Below are positions 53,487 to 62,124 of a stretch of DNA of 64,000 nt, one piece after another. This DNA is from Chitinophagales bacterium 33-2 (GTDB lineage Bacteria; Bacteroidota; Bacteroidia; Chitinophagales; Chitinophagaceae), in contig MWYV01000036.1 in the NCBI GenBank assembly GCA_002050435.1, positions 1 through 64,000 on the forward strand, given 5' to 3'. The position numbers and the translations under genes are program-made. Position 1 is the stretch's first letter, and each line of letters begins with the position of its first letter. The notes under the pieces were generated by a model. It saw nothing but the letters and a program-made list of their open reading frames with translations, searched no databases and was not told where the DNA came from.

Positions 53487-55489
53487 TATTTTTTCTTTTT
53501 AAATACGATCTGCTCATTATGTTTTTTCACTACGATGGTCATGAACTCACGCAGCGTATCATATTCTTCAGGCATGAAGAAAGCTTTATTCATTTTTAAC
53601 CTGGAACGAAAAGAAATGGTGGAACCGGAATGTGAGATCCTGTATTCAAAAAAACCACTTCCATCTTCATCAATTTTCAACATAAGCTGCTTTGGCAATT
53701 CATCCACCTCATAGCCTGCAGGCACTTCAAGTGTAAGTAAAAAGGTTTCATCAACCATGTATGGCATTTCTACCGGGTAACTTCTTTTTAAAGAAGTAAA
53801 AGGATTTTTCTTCCATCCTTCATTAAACATGGGATTGACATAAAGGAGGTTATCTTTTTCCAGGTTCAAATCAATATCATATTGAATGGTAACAGGAAGA
53901 TCATAATGCTTAAGAGAATCCACAGATGTATTCTGAATGACCACCTCTGGTCCATACTCTTTTTCTATTTCCTTGAAAAATGCCTCAGCACCTTTATCCT
54001 TGATCTTGTTCCTGGCCTGGTAAGATTCATACAATCCCGGTGTATGACGCACCTTTCCTACAAGCTTTCCTTTTTCATCATTAGCAATGATGACCATGGT
54101 CTGGGATGTTTCCTGCAGGGTATTGGCGTTTAAACTGATTTCTCTGAAATCATCACCAATCACCCTTGCCATACCGTTGTAGCAATAAGGCAAAATATAA
54201 TTGTACCCTAATTGCGGTTTACTTGCATCAAGATAAATATCCTTACCATTGATTTTGAGCAAAACCACCACGTAATTAAACCCTTTAAGGTTGGGATAGG
54301 CTTCCCAAACAAAACCATTTCCCGTTGTACTCAAAATAACAGGCGATGCATCTAATCCATGATAACGCAGCAAACCGGCCAATAATAAATTGAGATCTGA
54401 AACAGCGCCCTTTTTATTTTTAATGATGTTCTTTAAAGGTTCTGTCATTCCTATTCCTGAATTGCCTATGCTTGTATAATTATCCCTCACGTAGCCAAAG
54501 ATCTTTTTCGCTTTTTCCTCTTCGTTTGAGATGCTCGCAAAAAGGGGTTTAATATCATCTGACACCCAGCTTTTCGTTTTTAAGCCTGCACCAAAATCCT
54601 CTGATTCCATTAACATTTTTGTAAGATCAAACCATGATTTCTGGAAGTTCACATTATTCAGTGGATGTCCCTGGGCCATCATCTGGAATTCCATTCGTGA
54701 AATATGGTTCAATATGGAACTCGTGAAACTTTCAGTGTGAAGGGCAGGAACATCTTTCATCACCCATCTAAGGTCTGTTACTGGTGCAGAAAAGTTATAA
54801 TTCTGAGATTGACCTGCACCACCACCATCTCTGACAGAGAAATAATTTGTTCGTTCCTTCCTGTCTGCAAATGAGAGCGGCAGGTAACCACGCATCAAAG
54901 GAGCGTAAGTAAAGAATCCGGGAAGGCTGAAGGTAAATTCACTCCACAACACTGGCACTTCTTCCTGGAAGATCCATGGATCCAGTTGCCTTATAAAATC
55001 TGAGGTGACTTTATATTCGTATTCAATAATGCTTCCTTCTTTTACATTGGGCATGGTAAACTTTTTTACCATCTTATTCTTATTTACATTTTCGGTAAAC
55101 AAATTGGACTTATCCATTTTTGTTTCTTCAAGTTTGCCATTCACCAGGTTATAGGTGGATCCTTTGATCGCAGATATTCTTTCCTCTGCATTATTGCCAC
55201 TTTTGTATAAAGGAATTTCTACGTCGGCAAGCGAATAACCATTTTTATTAATGATGTGAACGATCTTATGGCGACTGATCACAAGTGAAAACCATCCTTT
55301 TGAATTCCCCTCAATGGAAACACTGCCCACATCCTGCAGAACAACTGCCTTGGCATGACTGTCAAGCGGATACAGCTTTTTTTCAAGGTCATTGACTGTT
55401 ATTTTTCCAAATTTGGGAAAGGGCGCCTCATTTTGAGAAAAGGCCTGAAGCAGTAGCACACTGCATAATAGAGTGAATAAGGTTCTCAT
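53486..55489 (-). CDS. DUF3857 transglutaminase-like protein lacking the catalytic Cys
   Basis: I start at the ATG at 55489 (MRTLFTLLCSVLLLQAFSQ), which begins the signal peptide directly; the track adds six residues. The 667-residue protein has the same DUF3857, transglutaminase-like and C-terminal arrangement as its neighbour. At the expected Cys position it reads KKGAVSDLNLLLAGLLRYHG (about residue 363) with no cysteine, so peptidase or transglutaminase catalysis is not expected. The two paralogues are coupled by a one-base overlap and may form a complex. Confidence 0.8.
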   Translation of the reverse strand: MRTLFTLLCSVLLLQAFSQNEAPFPKFGKITVNDLEKKLYPLDSHAKAVVLQDVGSVSIEGNSKGWFSLVISRHKIVHIINKNGYSLADVEIPLYKSGNNAEERISAIKGSTYNLVNGKLEETKMDKSNLFTENVNKNKMVKKFTMPNVKEGSIIEYEYKVTSDFIRQLDPWIFQEEVPVLWSEFTFSLPGFFTYAPLMRGYLPLSFADRKERTNYFSVRDGGGAGQSQNYNFSAPVTDLRWVMKDVPALHTESFTSSILNHISRMEFQMMAQGHPLNNVNFQKSWFDLTKMLMESEDFGAGLKTKSWVSDDIKPLFASISNEEEKAKKIFGYVRDNYTSIGNSGIGMTEPLKNIIKNKKGAVSDLNLLLAGLLRYHGLDASPVILSTTGNGFVWEAYPNLKGFNYVVVLLKINGKDIYLDASKPQLGYNYILPYCYNGMARVIGDDFREISLNANTLQETSQTMVIIANDEKGKLVGKVRHTPGLYESYQARNKIKDKGAEAFFKEIEKEYGPEVVIQNTSVDSLKHYDLPVTIQYDIDLNLEKDNLLYVNPMFNEGWKKNPFTSLKRSYPVEMPYMVDETFLLTLEVPAGYEVDELPKQLMLKIDEDGSGFFEYRISHSGSTISFRSRLKMNKAFFMPEEYDTLREFMTIVVKKHNEQIVFKKKK

Positions 55490-55654
55490 GTCAGTAGTTA
55501 TTAACAATTGGGTTTGTAAAATGATAATTTATTCTTACGTATGAAATTGTGAATTAAAGTATATTAATGATATAAGAGGATACCCTTACATTGCGCTCAA
55601 GCTATTGACAATCTTTACAATAGATCAGGAGAAAACGGGAACTTTGCTGGTGGG

Positions 55655-56617
55655 ATGCAAACCTTGTCACAAACGGCTTTTATAAAAGAACTGGCAGCAA
55701 AAGCCGGTTTTGACCATTGTGGTATTGCAAAGGCTGTGCGTCTGGATGAAGATGCCCACAGGCTCGAAAAGTGGCTGAACCAGGGTTATCATGGAAAAAT
55801 GGATTACATGGCCAATCATTTCGATATGCGTGTAGATCCTTCCAAGCTGGTGCCCGGAGCAAAATCCGTCATCACACTGATTAAAAATTATTTCCCATCC
55901 CAGGAACCAGCTTCTGGTTTTAAAATTTCCAAGTACGCATGGGGAATGGATTACCATGAAGTGATCCGGAAACAGTTAAAATCCATGATCACTTCCATAC
56001 AGGAAAAAACCGGTGCGTTTAACGGACGTGGATTTGTTGATTCGGCACCGGTACTTGAAAGAAGCTGGGCACAAAAAAGCGGACTGGGATGGATCGGGAA
56101 AAATGGAAATCTGATCAATAAAAACTCAGGATCATTTTTCTTTATTGCTACCCTGATCACCGATCTGGAACTTGAATATGACGATCCTTTTGCAAAAGAT
56201 TATTGTGGAAGCTGCAGACGGTGTATAGATGCCTGTCCAACCAATGCAATACAGGAGAACCGTGTAGTGAATGGAAGCCAGTGCATATCCTATTTTACCA
56301 TTGAATTGAAAGAGGAAATCATTCCTGAAGAAGTCAAAGGGAAATTTGATAACTGGATGTTTGGTTGTGATATTTGCCAGGATGTTTGTCCCTGGAACCG
56401 GTTCAGTAAACAACATGAAGAACCTGCTTTTCAGCCGATACCGCAATTGTTTGAATTTTCAACAAAGGAATGGAAAGAACTTAGCGAAGAAATGTTCAAA
56501 AATATTTTCAAACATTCTCCGCTAAGCCGTTCAAAACATAAAGGGATACAAAGGAATATCAATTTCCTGCTGCAGTCATCAGAACCTGAAGCCCGCCTTG
56601 ATGGAGATCCTTCTTAA
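55655..56617 (+). CDS. queG: Epoxyqueuosine reductase
   Basis: A 320-residue cobalamin-dependent iron-sulfur enzyme. Two [4Fe-4S] cysteine clusters are visible: CGSCRRCIDACPTNA and the CDICQDVCPWNR stretch. The N-terminal cobalamin-binding domain is represented by YHGKMDYMANHFDMR and AKSVITLIKNYF. It reduces epoxyqueuosine to queuosine in tRNA, a cytoplasmic tRNA modification step. The length is at the lower end of the family. Its 3' end overlaps the convergent outer-membrane protein gene by 39 bases. Confidence 0.95.
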   Translation: MQTLSQTAFIKELAAKAGFDHCGIAKAVRLDEDAHRLEKWLNQGYHGKMDYMANHFDMRVDPSKLVPGAKSVITLIKNYFPSQEPASGFKISKYAWGMDYHEVIRKQLKSMITSIQEKTGAFNGRGFVDSAPVLERSWAQKSGLGWIGKNGNLINKNSGSFFFIATLITDLELEYDDPFAKDYCGSCRRCIDACPTNAIQENRVVNGSQCISYFTIELKEEIIPEEVKGKFDNWMFGCDICQDVCPWNRFSKQHEEPAFQPIPQLFEFSTKEWKELSEEMFKNIFKHSPLSRSKHKGIQRNINFLLQSSEPEARLDGDPS

Positions 56618-57145
56618 TGCATAGGAAAATTCTTCTTTAAAAGTTGGACATTCACCCCTTAAACAAATCGTGCTCATCTCAGTAGTTTCTCTGAAAGCTT
56701 TATAGGAATATCCTGCAGAGAAAAATAGGGCTTGTGACTGAATTGGAATGCTATATCCGATTCCAAGATCGTAATACCAGCCTGGAAAAGTTTTACTGGT
56801 GATCCATTCGTTATTTTCATTGTTTTTGAGCCAGGGAAAATGCCTGCCCGCGGAAACATATACAAAGGGTGTTTTATCAGACTTTAGAAGGTCTTTGCGA
56901 AGATCGATGAATACAGGAACGGAACGTACCGTATAATAATCAAGTCCAACACCTACACCTGCGGAAAATGATTTGATACGTACGCCATTTATTGTGCTCA
57001 ATGAAAATGCAGAACCAGCACTGCCTTCAAGCAATCCTGCCTGCAACAAAGAATTAAACTTAATAGATGATGAAGATTTTACATTCTGTGCTTTTAGCGC
57101 AGCAGGAAGCACACTGATCATAAAAATTAAAATGATGTTACGCAT
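56579..57145 (-). CDS. Secreted protein, probable outer-membrane beta-barrel
   Basis: A 188-residue protein with signal peptide MRNIILIFMISVLPAALKAQ. The rest alternates hydrophobic and polar residues in strand-like runs (SFSAGVGVGLDYYTV, FVYVSAGRHFPW, WYYDLGIGYSIPI, ALFFSAGYSYKAF) and ends in the aromatic ISIKAGFRF, the usual end of a beta-barrel. I cannot assign a family. It lies 5 bases downstream of the LVIVD lipoprotein gene on the same strand, so the two are probably co-expressed. Confidence 0.65.
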   Translation of the reverse strand: MRNIILIFMISVLPAALKAQNVKSSSSIKFNSLLQAGLLEGSAGSAFSLSTINGVRIKSFSAGVGVGLDYYTVRSVPVFIDLRKDLLKSDKTPFVYVSAGRHFPWLKNNENNEWITSKTFPGWYYDLGIGYSIPIQSQALFFSAGYSYKAFRETTEMSTICLRGECPTFKEEFSYALRRISIKAGFRF

Positions 57146-57150
57146 AAGAA

Positions 57151-58419
57151 TTAATTTTTGATATTGATTTTACTTACCTGGTAGATGTTGCTCGTGTTTG
57201 AATAGTCAAACTGGTACAATCCATCACTTGCCACCACAATCGCTATCCCGTTATGGGCGATGATGTCATAAGTATTTAATCCTGAAATCTGCCTGATAGG
57301 TACCAGTTGCTGAACATTGGAAGCATCTATCACTCTTAATCCTGCAGCGCCATCACATATAAACAAGGTGTTGCCATCTTTATCCAGTCCATGGGGATTG
57401 GTGAAAGGATAGGTTTTTACAAGTGAAGGATTATTTAAATTGGTAATGTCAATAACATCCATCTGGTTGCTGGTACCAAAGCAGGCATTTCCCGAACGCA
57501 GGGTAACATAAGCATACTGTCCGTCGGTGATCACAGGATCACAGCTGCGTGCATGTGTAAATTCTCCCATTGCTGTTGGATTGGAAGGATTGCTGATATT
57601 GAAAATGAACATGCCTGTATTGGAACCGATAAATAGCTTATCCTGGAAGGGATAAATGGTTTCAATGCCCCAGCCCACATTTTTTATTGCAGTTTGCACG
57701 GGCTGTTGTGGGTTGGTGATGTCGATCGAATACAGTGAGGTTTCCGAAACACCATAAAGAAAATTACCTGTCTGTGCGAACCTGGCCATAGACCCACCGC
57801 GTCCGCCAGATGGGGCTGCGGCCCCGGATGCAATGGAAAAAGAATTGCCCAATGCATCCTGGAAACTACAGTTTGCACAATTCTGCCATCTTGAATAAGT
57901 TGAACAATCTACCGTTGTATCACGTTCGTTATATCCTACAATCACTTGTACAGAATCAGCCACTGTATGGTTGGCCCAGAACATCCCATGCTCTTTAATC
58001 ACATTATCCATAAATTTTACCGGGTGCACCGCATTTGGATTTGAAATATCAAATACAACGATATCGGAATAAGAATCAGCAAACAGGTAATTGCCCTTAA
58101 CGGCCAGGTCAACATTGCCTGGAATGTTGATGAAACCAATCTTTATTGGAACTGCCGGATTCGCATTGTTGATCACATGAATACCTTTGTTTGGTTCATT
58201 CATAAAAAGGTAGCTGCCATATAAAAATATTTTACCTGCCTGCTTAATTTCGCGTGGTGCCTGGCTGCCCATTTCCGCACGTACTTCAGTAAGCGTTTTA
58301 TAAATGGGCGTATAAATTTTATATGTATTGATACAGGTATCTTTCAGGCATCCCTGTAAAAACATTACCAGCGGAAGCAGTACAAGAAAGGAAGCAGTTG
58401 GATTGAAAAACTTTTTCAT
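57151..58419 (-). CDS. LVIVD-repeat lipoprotein (beta-propeller)
   Basis: A 422-residue lipoprotein with the lipobox LQGC at the end of its signal peptide. Repeats of about 45 residues carry the LVIVD pattern (GIHVINNANPAVPIKIG, DIVVFDISNPNAVHPVKF, SLYSIDITNPQQPVQ, MFIFNISNPSNPTAM, QMDVIDITNLNNPSLVK). They predict a beta-propeller on the cell surface or in the periplasm. A cysteine-rich insert (DCSTYSRWQNCANCS) interrupts one blade. Function unknown. It is followed 5 bases later by the small beta-barrel gene. Confidence 0.86.
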   Translation of the reverse strand: MKKFFNPTASFLVLLPLVMFLQGCLKDTCINTYKIYTPIYKTLTEVRAEMGSQAPREIKQAGKIFLYGSYLFMNEPNKGIHVINNANPAVPIKIGFINIPGNVDLAVKGNYLFADSYSDIVVFDISNPNAVHPVKFMDNVIKEHGMFWANHTVADSVQVIVGYNERDTTVDCSTYSRWQNCANCSFQDALGNSFSIASGAAAPSGGRGGSMARFAQTGNFLYGVSETSLYSIDITNPQQPVQTAIKNVGWGIETIYPFQDKLFIGSNTGMFIFNISNPSNPTAMGEFTHARSCDPVITDGQYAYVTLRSGNACFGTSNQMDVIDITNLNNPSLVKTYPFTNPHGLDKDGNTLFICDGAAGLRVIDASNVQQLVPIRQISGLNTYDIIAHNGIAIVVASDGLYQFDYSNTSNIYQVSKINIKN

Positions 58420-58472
58420 GGTCTTTTTTTTTGGTTGACAAATGATTGTCTTAATGCGTTGCGTATCAATTT

Positions 58473-59879
58473 TTATTTATTAAAAAATAATTGCGCCTGA
58501 ACTCCAAGAGCATATAAACTTTTGTTCTCTCTGGGGTTTACGGTTGTAAGCCCGAATTGAAGTGAAGGCCCCACAAAGAGGGATGTTCGATTCATTTTGA
58601 ATGTATAACCAACATTCAGGTTGGCCATCAGTTGATTTTGATTCAATGAGCCGTGGTCTTTAAAATAAATGACAGTCTGCTTATCAAATTGATACACATC
58701 AGATGCGATCAGCCGCTGGTAAGCAAAACCAAACTGCAAATGAACTGGCAATTTTTGCGATACTTTCCAGGAAAGTAAAACCGGAATGCTCAGCATGTGG
58801 TAGGAATTGGTTACTTCTTTTGTCTGAACGCCGTAATTCTGATAATAGCCACTCACCAGTGCTCCTCCAGGCGTGATGGTGTCCTGGCTAATATAATTGC
58901 CTACTTTTCTTTTGGAACTGTAATAATGGTAACCTATACCGGATATGAATTCAAACCTGCTGTTTAATTGCTTTTTAATTAGCACACCCAGATTAAAATG
59001 AACCTGGTTATTGGTAACCGACCCATTCGTATTTGAATTCACCGTGGGAAATGAACCTACATTCTGAAAATCCAAATTTTCATTGGTACCTAACCTGATC
59101 CCCTTTCCTTCTCCGGATATGCCTGCACCTGCAGTGATTCCAAATTCCCATTTTGATTTTTTCGCTTTTGCAAGCAGAATGGCTTTCTCACCAACAACAT
59201 TGTTGATCCCCGGCACATCTGCCAGAACAATTGAGTCCCTTGCCACGCTGTCGGCAATTGAGCCTGATGAATCTTCAATGGTCACCTCTACCCTCACACT
59301 TGAAACCTGATCATTTTTCCCCTGCACCTGCCGCCTGTTTTTGGGTATAGAGGCATCGTCGTTTATTGAAACCACTTCTTTTTTCCTTTGATTATTTTCT
59401 ACAATTCCGTTTGTTTCAATCCTTGTTTTTACTGATGATGCGCTGCCTAATTTCCCTTGCGATCCCTGGCTGCTCTTTTCCTTTTTAATACTGCCTTCCA
59501 TGGATGCTTCTTTAAACTGCTTTACATCAGATTTTTTTTCTGCAACATGTTTTTCAGCATTAAGATCTCCGGGTACATCAATTACAGTATGTCCATCCTG
59601 GTTATTTGAAGATTTACCTTGCGAGGCATTCATTTGCGTTTTGGTTTCCTCTTCATTCATTCGAACCTGTTCAGCGTTTGATGTAGATGAAATGTTATTG
59701 ATGGAAAGCCAGGTAATGGCACCGGTTAATACCAGGGCAAGCGGAATCCAGAAAAATATCCGGCGCCGGTCTTTCTTCCTTCTTATCTGCAGTTCGATCT
59801 TCTCCCATACAGGTGCTGATGGAACAAGATCCAGTTCCTCCATTTTACTGCTCACCTGCTTTTCAAAATTATTTTGCAT
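58473..59879 (-). CDS. Sigma-factor-linked protein with inner-membrane helix and C-terminal beta-barrel
   Basis: I place the start at the ATG at 59879 (MQNNFEKQVSSKMEEL), overlapping the sigma factor stop by 11 bases; the track start lies well inside the sigma gene. The 468 residues comprise a short cytoplasmic region (VPSAPVWEKIELQIRRKKDRRR), one helix (FFWIPLALVLTGAITWLSI, about 46-65), and a roughly 180-residue Ser/Lys/Gln-rich linker. The last part (from about 245, KWEFGITAGAGISG, to AQLFFNK) reads as an outer-membrane beta-barrel. This would bridge both membranes; a role as anti-sigma factor and sensor is inferred. Confidence 0.72.
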   Translation of the reverse strand: MQNNFEKQVSSKMEELDLVPSAPVWEKIELQIRRKKDRRRIFFWIPLALVLTGAITWLSINNISSTSNAEQVRMNEEETKTQMNASQGKSSNNQDGHTVIDVPGDLNAEKHVAEKKSDVKQFKEASMEGSIKKEKSSQGSQGKLGSASSVKTRIETNGIVENNQRKKEVVSINDDASIPKNRRQVQGKNDQVSSVRVEVTIEDSSGSIADSVARDSIVLADVPGINNVVGEKAILLAKAKKSKWEFGITAGAGISGEGKGIRLGTNENLDFQNVGSFPTVNSNTNGSVTNNQVHFNLGVLIKKQLNSRFEFISGIGYHYYSSKRKVGNYISQDTITPGGALVSGYYQNYGVQTKEVTNSYHMLSIPVLLSWKVSQKLPVHLQFGFAYQRLIASDVYQFDKQTVIYFKDHGSLNQNQLMANLNVGYTFKMNRTSLFVGPSLQFGLTTVNPRENKSLYALGVQAQLFFNK

Positions 59880-60429
59880 AAGCCGATATTTTATTGTCAT
59901 TGTTTTTTTGCTCGATCCACTGGATGAGCAGGGCTCTTGCCCTTGCATATTGCGACCTTGAAGTGCTTTCTCTGATCCCAAGCATCTTTCCTATTTCTAC
60001 ATGATTGAATCCTTCTACTGCATAGAGGTTGAAGATTGTCTGGTAACCCGGAGGCAATTGTCTTATCAGGTTGGCCAGTTCCCTGGCCTGCATTTTTATT
60101 TCAGGATGTTGTTCGTTGTTGACCACGTGTAAATGATCGTCAGGGAAAAGCAGGTCTGTCTGGTAACGCGCATTCTTTTTTAAATAATTGATGGCCGTTG
60201 TTACCATGATCCGCCGGATCCAGCCGCCCAGCTCTCCTTCAAATTTAAATTGGTGGAGGTGACGGAATACCTTTACAAAGCCTTCCTGGAGCACATCTTC
60301 CGCATCGGCCATGGATTTGGTGTACCGGTAACAAACATTCAACATGGGGCTCGCAAACAGCTCATAGAGTTGCTTTTGTGCTGAAGGCTTTCCTTTTAAA
60401 CAGTCTTTTACAAGTGAATAATGATCCAT
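59869..60429 (-). CDS. ECF-type RNA polymerase sigma factor
   Basis: A 186-residue sigma-70 family protein: region 2 (YELFASPMLNVCYRYTKSM, DAEDVLQEGFVKVFRHLHQF, GWIRRIMVTTAINYLKK) and region 4 (IRQLPPGYQTIFNLYAVEGFNHVEIGKMLGIRESTSRSQYARAR). It overlaps the next gene by 11 bases, giving a coupled sigma and membrane partner. It is the second ECF factor of this window, and its partner differs from the simple small one at 36259. Confidence 0.94.
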   Translation of the reverse strand: MDHYSLVKDCLKGKPSAQKQLYELFASPMLNVCYRYTKSMADAEDVLQEGFVKVFRHLHQFKFEGELGGWIRRIMVTTAINYLKKNARYQTDLLFPDDHLHVVNNEQHPEIKMQARELANLIRQLPPGYQTIFNLYAVEGFNHVEIGKMLGIRESTSRSQYARARALLIQWIEQKNNDNKISAYAK

Positions 60430-60493
60430 GCAAATGGTTGGTTCCGGTGCTTTGACACTACAAAGTTGAGGAGCGTTGCAGCAAAATGAATAT

Positions 60494-60958
60494 TTATTCC
60501 AGGGAATTCAAATTTGTGAGCCCTTCTTCCATCATTCGCCCATACGCAGATTCAAAAAAGAGGCTGCTGAATTTTTCCCAGGGGTACCAGGATAGCCTGA
60601 TATCAATATACCATTGCAGTGTGATCGAATCCTGGGCTGGATAGGAATACAATTTCCACCCGTTCATTACCGGGCGCCGGCTTGCCTGGACAATATCATA
60701 AATAAGTTCATCGCCGGTAAAAGACTTTAAATCCCTGCGCATGTTGTTTGGGGTACCTGATTTTTCAAGATGGATGTAGGCGGGATGCCATTCTGCCCAT
60801 CGGGAAGTGTCGCTGATCCTGTGCAAAACACCTTTTTGATGCTGGCCCATATTGATTGCCCTGGAGATCCGCACCTGTGAAGGAATCAACAGGGACATGA
60901 GGGTGATCAGCAAAAAGATCAGGATAAAACTTATTATGGCCAGCTTAATTATACGCAC
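60494..60958 (-). CDS. SRPBCC-like membrane-anchored protein
   Basis: A 154-residue protein with an N-terminal membrane helix (AIISFILIFLLITLMSLLI). The rest (VRISRAINMGQHQKGVLHRISDTSRWAEWHPAY ... LQWYIDIRLSWYPWEKFSSLFF) follows the polyketide cyclase/SRPBCC pattern, with the typical aromatic W-x-EW-HP after the first helix. Ligand unknown. It starts 9 bases after the ABC permease stop, suggesting co-transcription. The domain probably faces the periplasm. Confidence 0.7.
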   Translation of the reverse strand: MRIIKLAIISFILIFLLITLMSLLIPSQVRISRAINMGQHQKGVLHRISDTSRWAEWHPAYIHLEKSGTPNNMRRDLKSFTGDELIYDIVQASRRPVMNGWKLYSYPAQDSITLQWYIDIRLSWYPWEKFSSLFFESAYGRMMEEGLTNLNSLE

Positions 60959-60967
60959 AAAATGAAT

Positions 60968-62068
60968 TTACTCCCAGCGGAAGAATTTAGCCGTTAAAAA
61001 ATAGATCAGCAATCCCCAGCCAAGCAGAATCAATACCTCGGGCCAGCAACTCCACAAAGAGGCACCTTCAAAAGCCACGTTGCGCATGGAATCATTTACA
61101 GCTGTAAGTGGAAGAAATTGTATGAAGGGCTGCATAAATGCGGGAAGTGAAGATTTTGGAAAAAAGGTTCCGGATAAAAAATATTGCGGAAACATGAACA
61201 GGTTGGCATAAATAGGAATGACATTCTGATTCCTGGCAACACCGGTAATTAAAAATCCAAAGCCCATGAAAACCAATAGCGCAATAAAACTTAAGAACAT
61301 CATATTAAGAAAGGTGATCCATCCATTCGCCAGGTAAAAATCAAAAACAAAATACCCGAACCCAATAAGTACCACAACCGTCAGCAACTGAAAAATCACC
61401 TTGGCCAGGCTTTCCCCCAAAATGATGTTGTGTTTTTTTACCGGGGTGGAATACATTCTTTTTAAGACCAGTGTTTCTCTCAGGCTGTAAAATGAAAATG
61501 CCACTCCAAAAACAGCAGCGCCGATCAAAGAAAAACCGATCATTGCAGGAAGAAAAAAATCGATCATCCTGTACCTTCTGCCCTCCACAATCGATTGTGA
61601 AACGGTTGCAGCACTAGGTTTTTGAGGATAAAATATACTGTCAGTTTTAGCAAGCGATGCATTCAGTGCAGCTACCAGAACACCATAATCTTTTTGTGCG
61701 GCAGATGAAGTTCTGAGATGAATGGAAAAAGGCCTTATTGCACCACTGTCCCTGTTTTCTTTAATATCGATCACAGCAGCGATCCTACCTTTCCTTAATT
61801 CATCTTCTACATCCTTACCTTTTTCTGGCGCCTGTAAAACAGGATTCTGTTTTAGAAAACCATATAAAATATTCGAGGTATCAGTGCCTTGTTCATAAGC
61901 CACTTTTACTTTTGGAATCCCACTGCTGCCAAGCGACCCGAAAATCCAGATAAGCACAATTGGAAAAAACAGGCTGAAAAAAATAGACTGGGGACTTCTG
62001 AAAGTTGCCTTAAGGCTTGCTTTTGTTATGGCAAACAAGGCCCTCGTCTGGTTGTATTCTTTTTTCAT
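60968..62068 (-). CDS. ABC-2 type transporter permease
   Basis: The 366-residue protein has the ABC-2 permease topology: one N-terminal helix (IFFSLFFPIVLIWIFGSLG), an extracytoplasmic domain of about 120 residues, and five or six helices in the C-terminal half (IGFSLIGAAVFGVAFSFYSL, LLTVVVLIGFGYFVF, FLSFIALLVFMGFGFLI). Family members export drugs or lipid-linked molecules. The ATPase partner is not in the window. It precedes the SRPBCC-like gene by 9 bases. Confidence 0.85.
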   Translation of the reverse strand: MKKEYNQTRALFAITKASLKATFRSPQSIFFSLFFPIVLIWIFGSLGSSGIPKVKVAYEQGTDTSNILYGFLKQNPVLQAPEKGKDVEDELRKGRIAAVIDIKENRDSGAIRPFSIHLRTSSAAQKDYGVLVAALNASLAKTDSIFYPQKPSAATVSQSIVEGRRYRMIDFFLPAMIGFSLIGAAVFGVAFSFYSLRETLVLKRMYSTPVKKHNIILGESLAKVIFQLLTVVVLIGFGYFVFDFYLANGWITFLNMMFLSFIALLVFMGFGFLITGVARNQNVIPIYANLFMFPQYFLSGTFFPKSSLPAFMQPFIQFLPLTAVNDSMRNVAFEGASLWSCWPEVLILLGWGLLIYFLTAKFFRWE

Positions 62069-62124
62069 CTTGTTGGTCTCAGTCCTTTCCGGCTGCGCGA
62101 ATGTAGGATCTTCCTGTTAACTAT

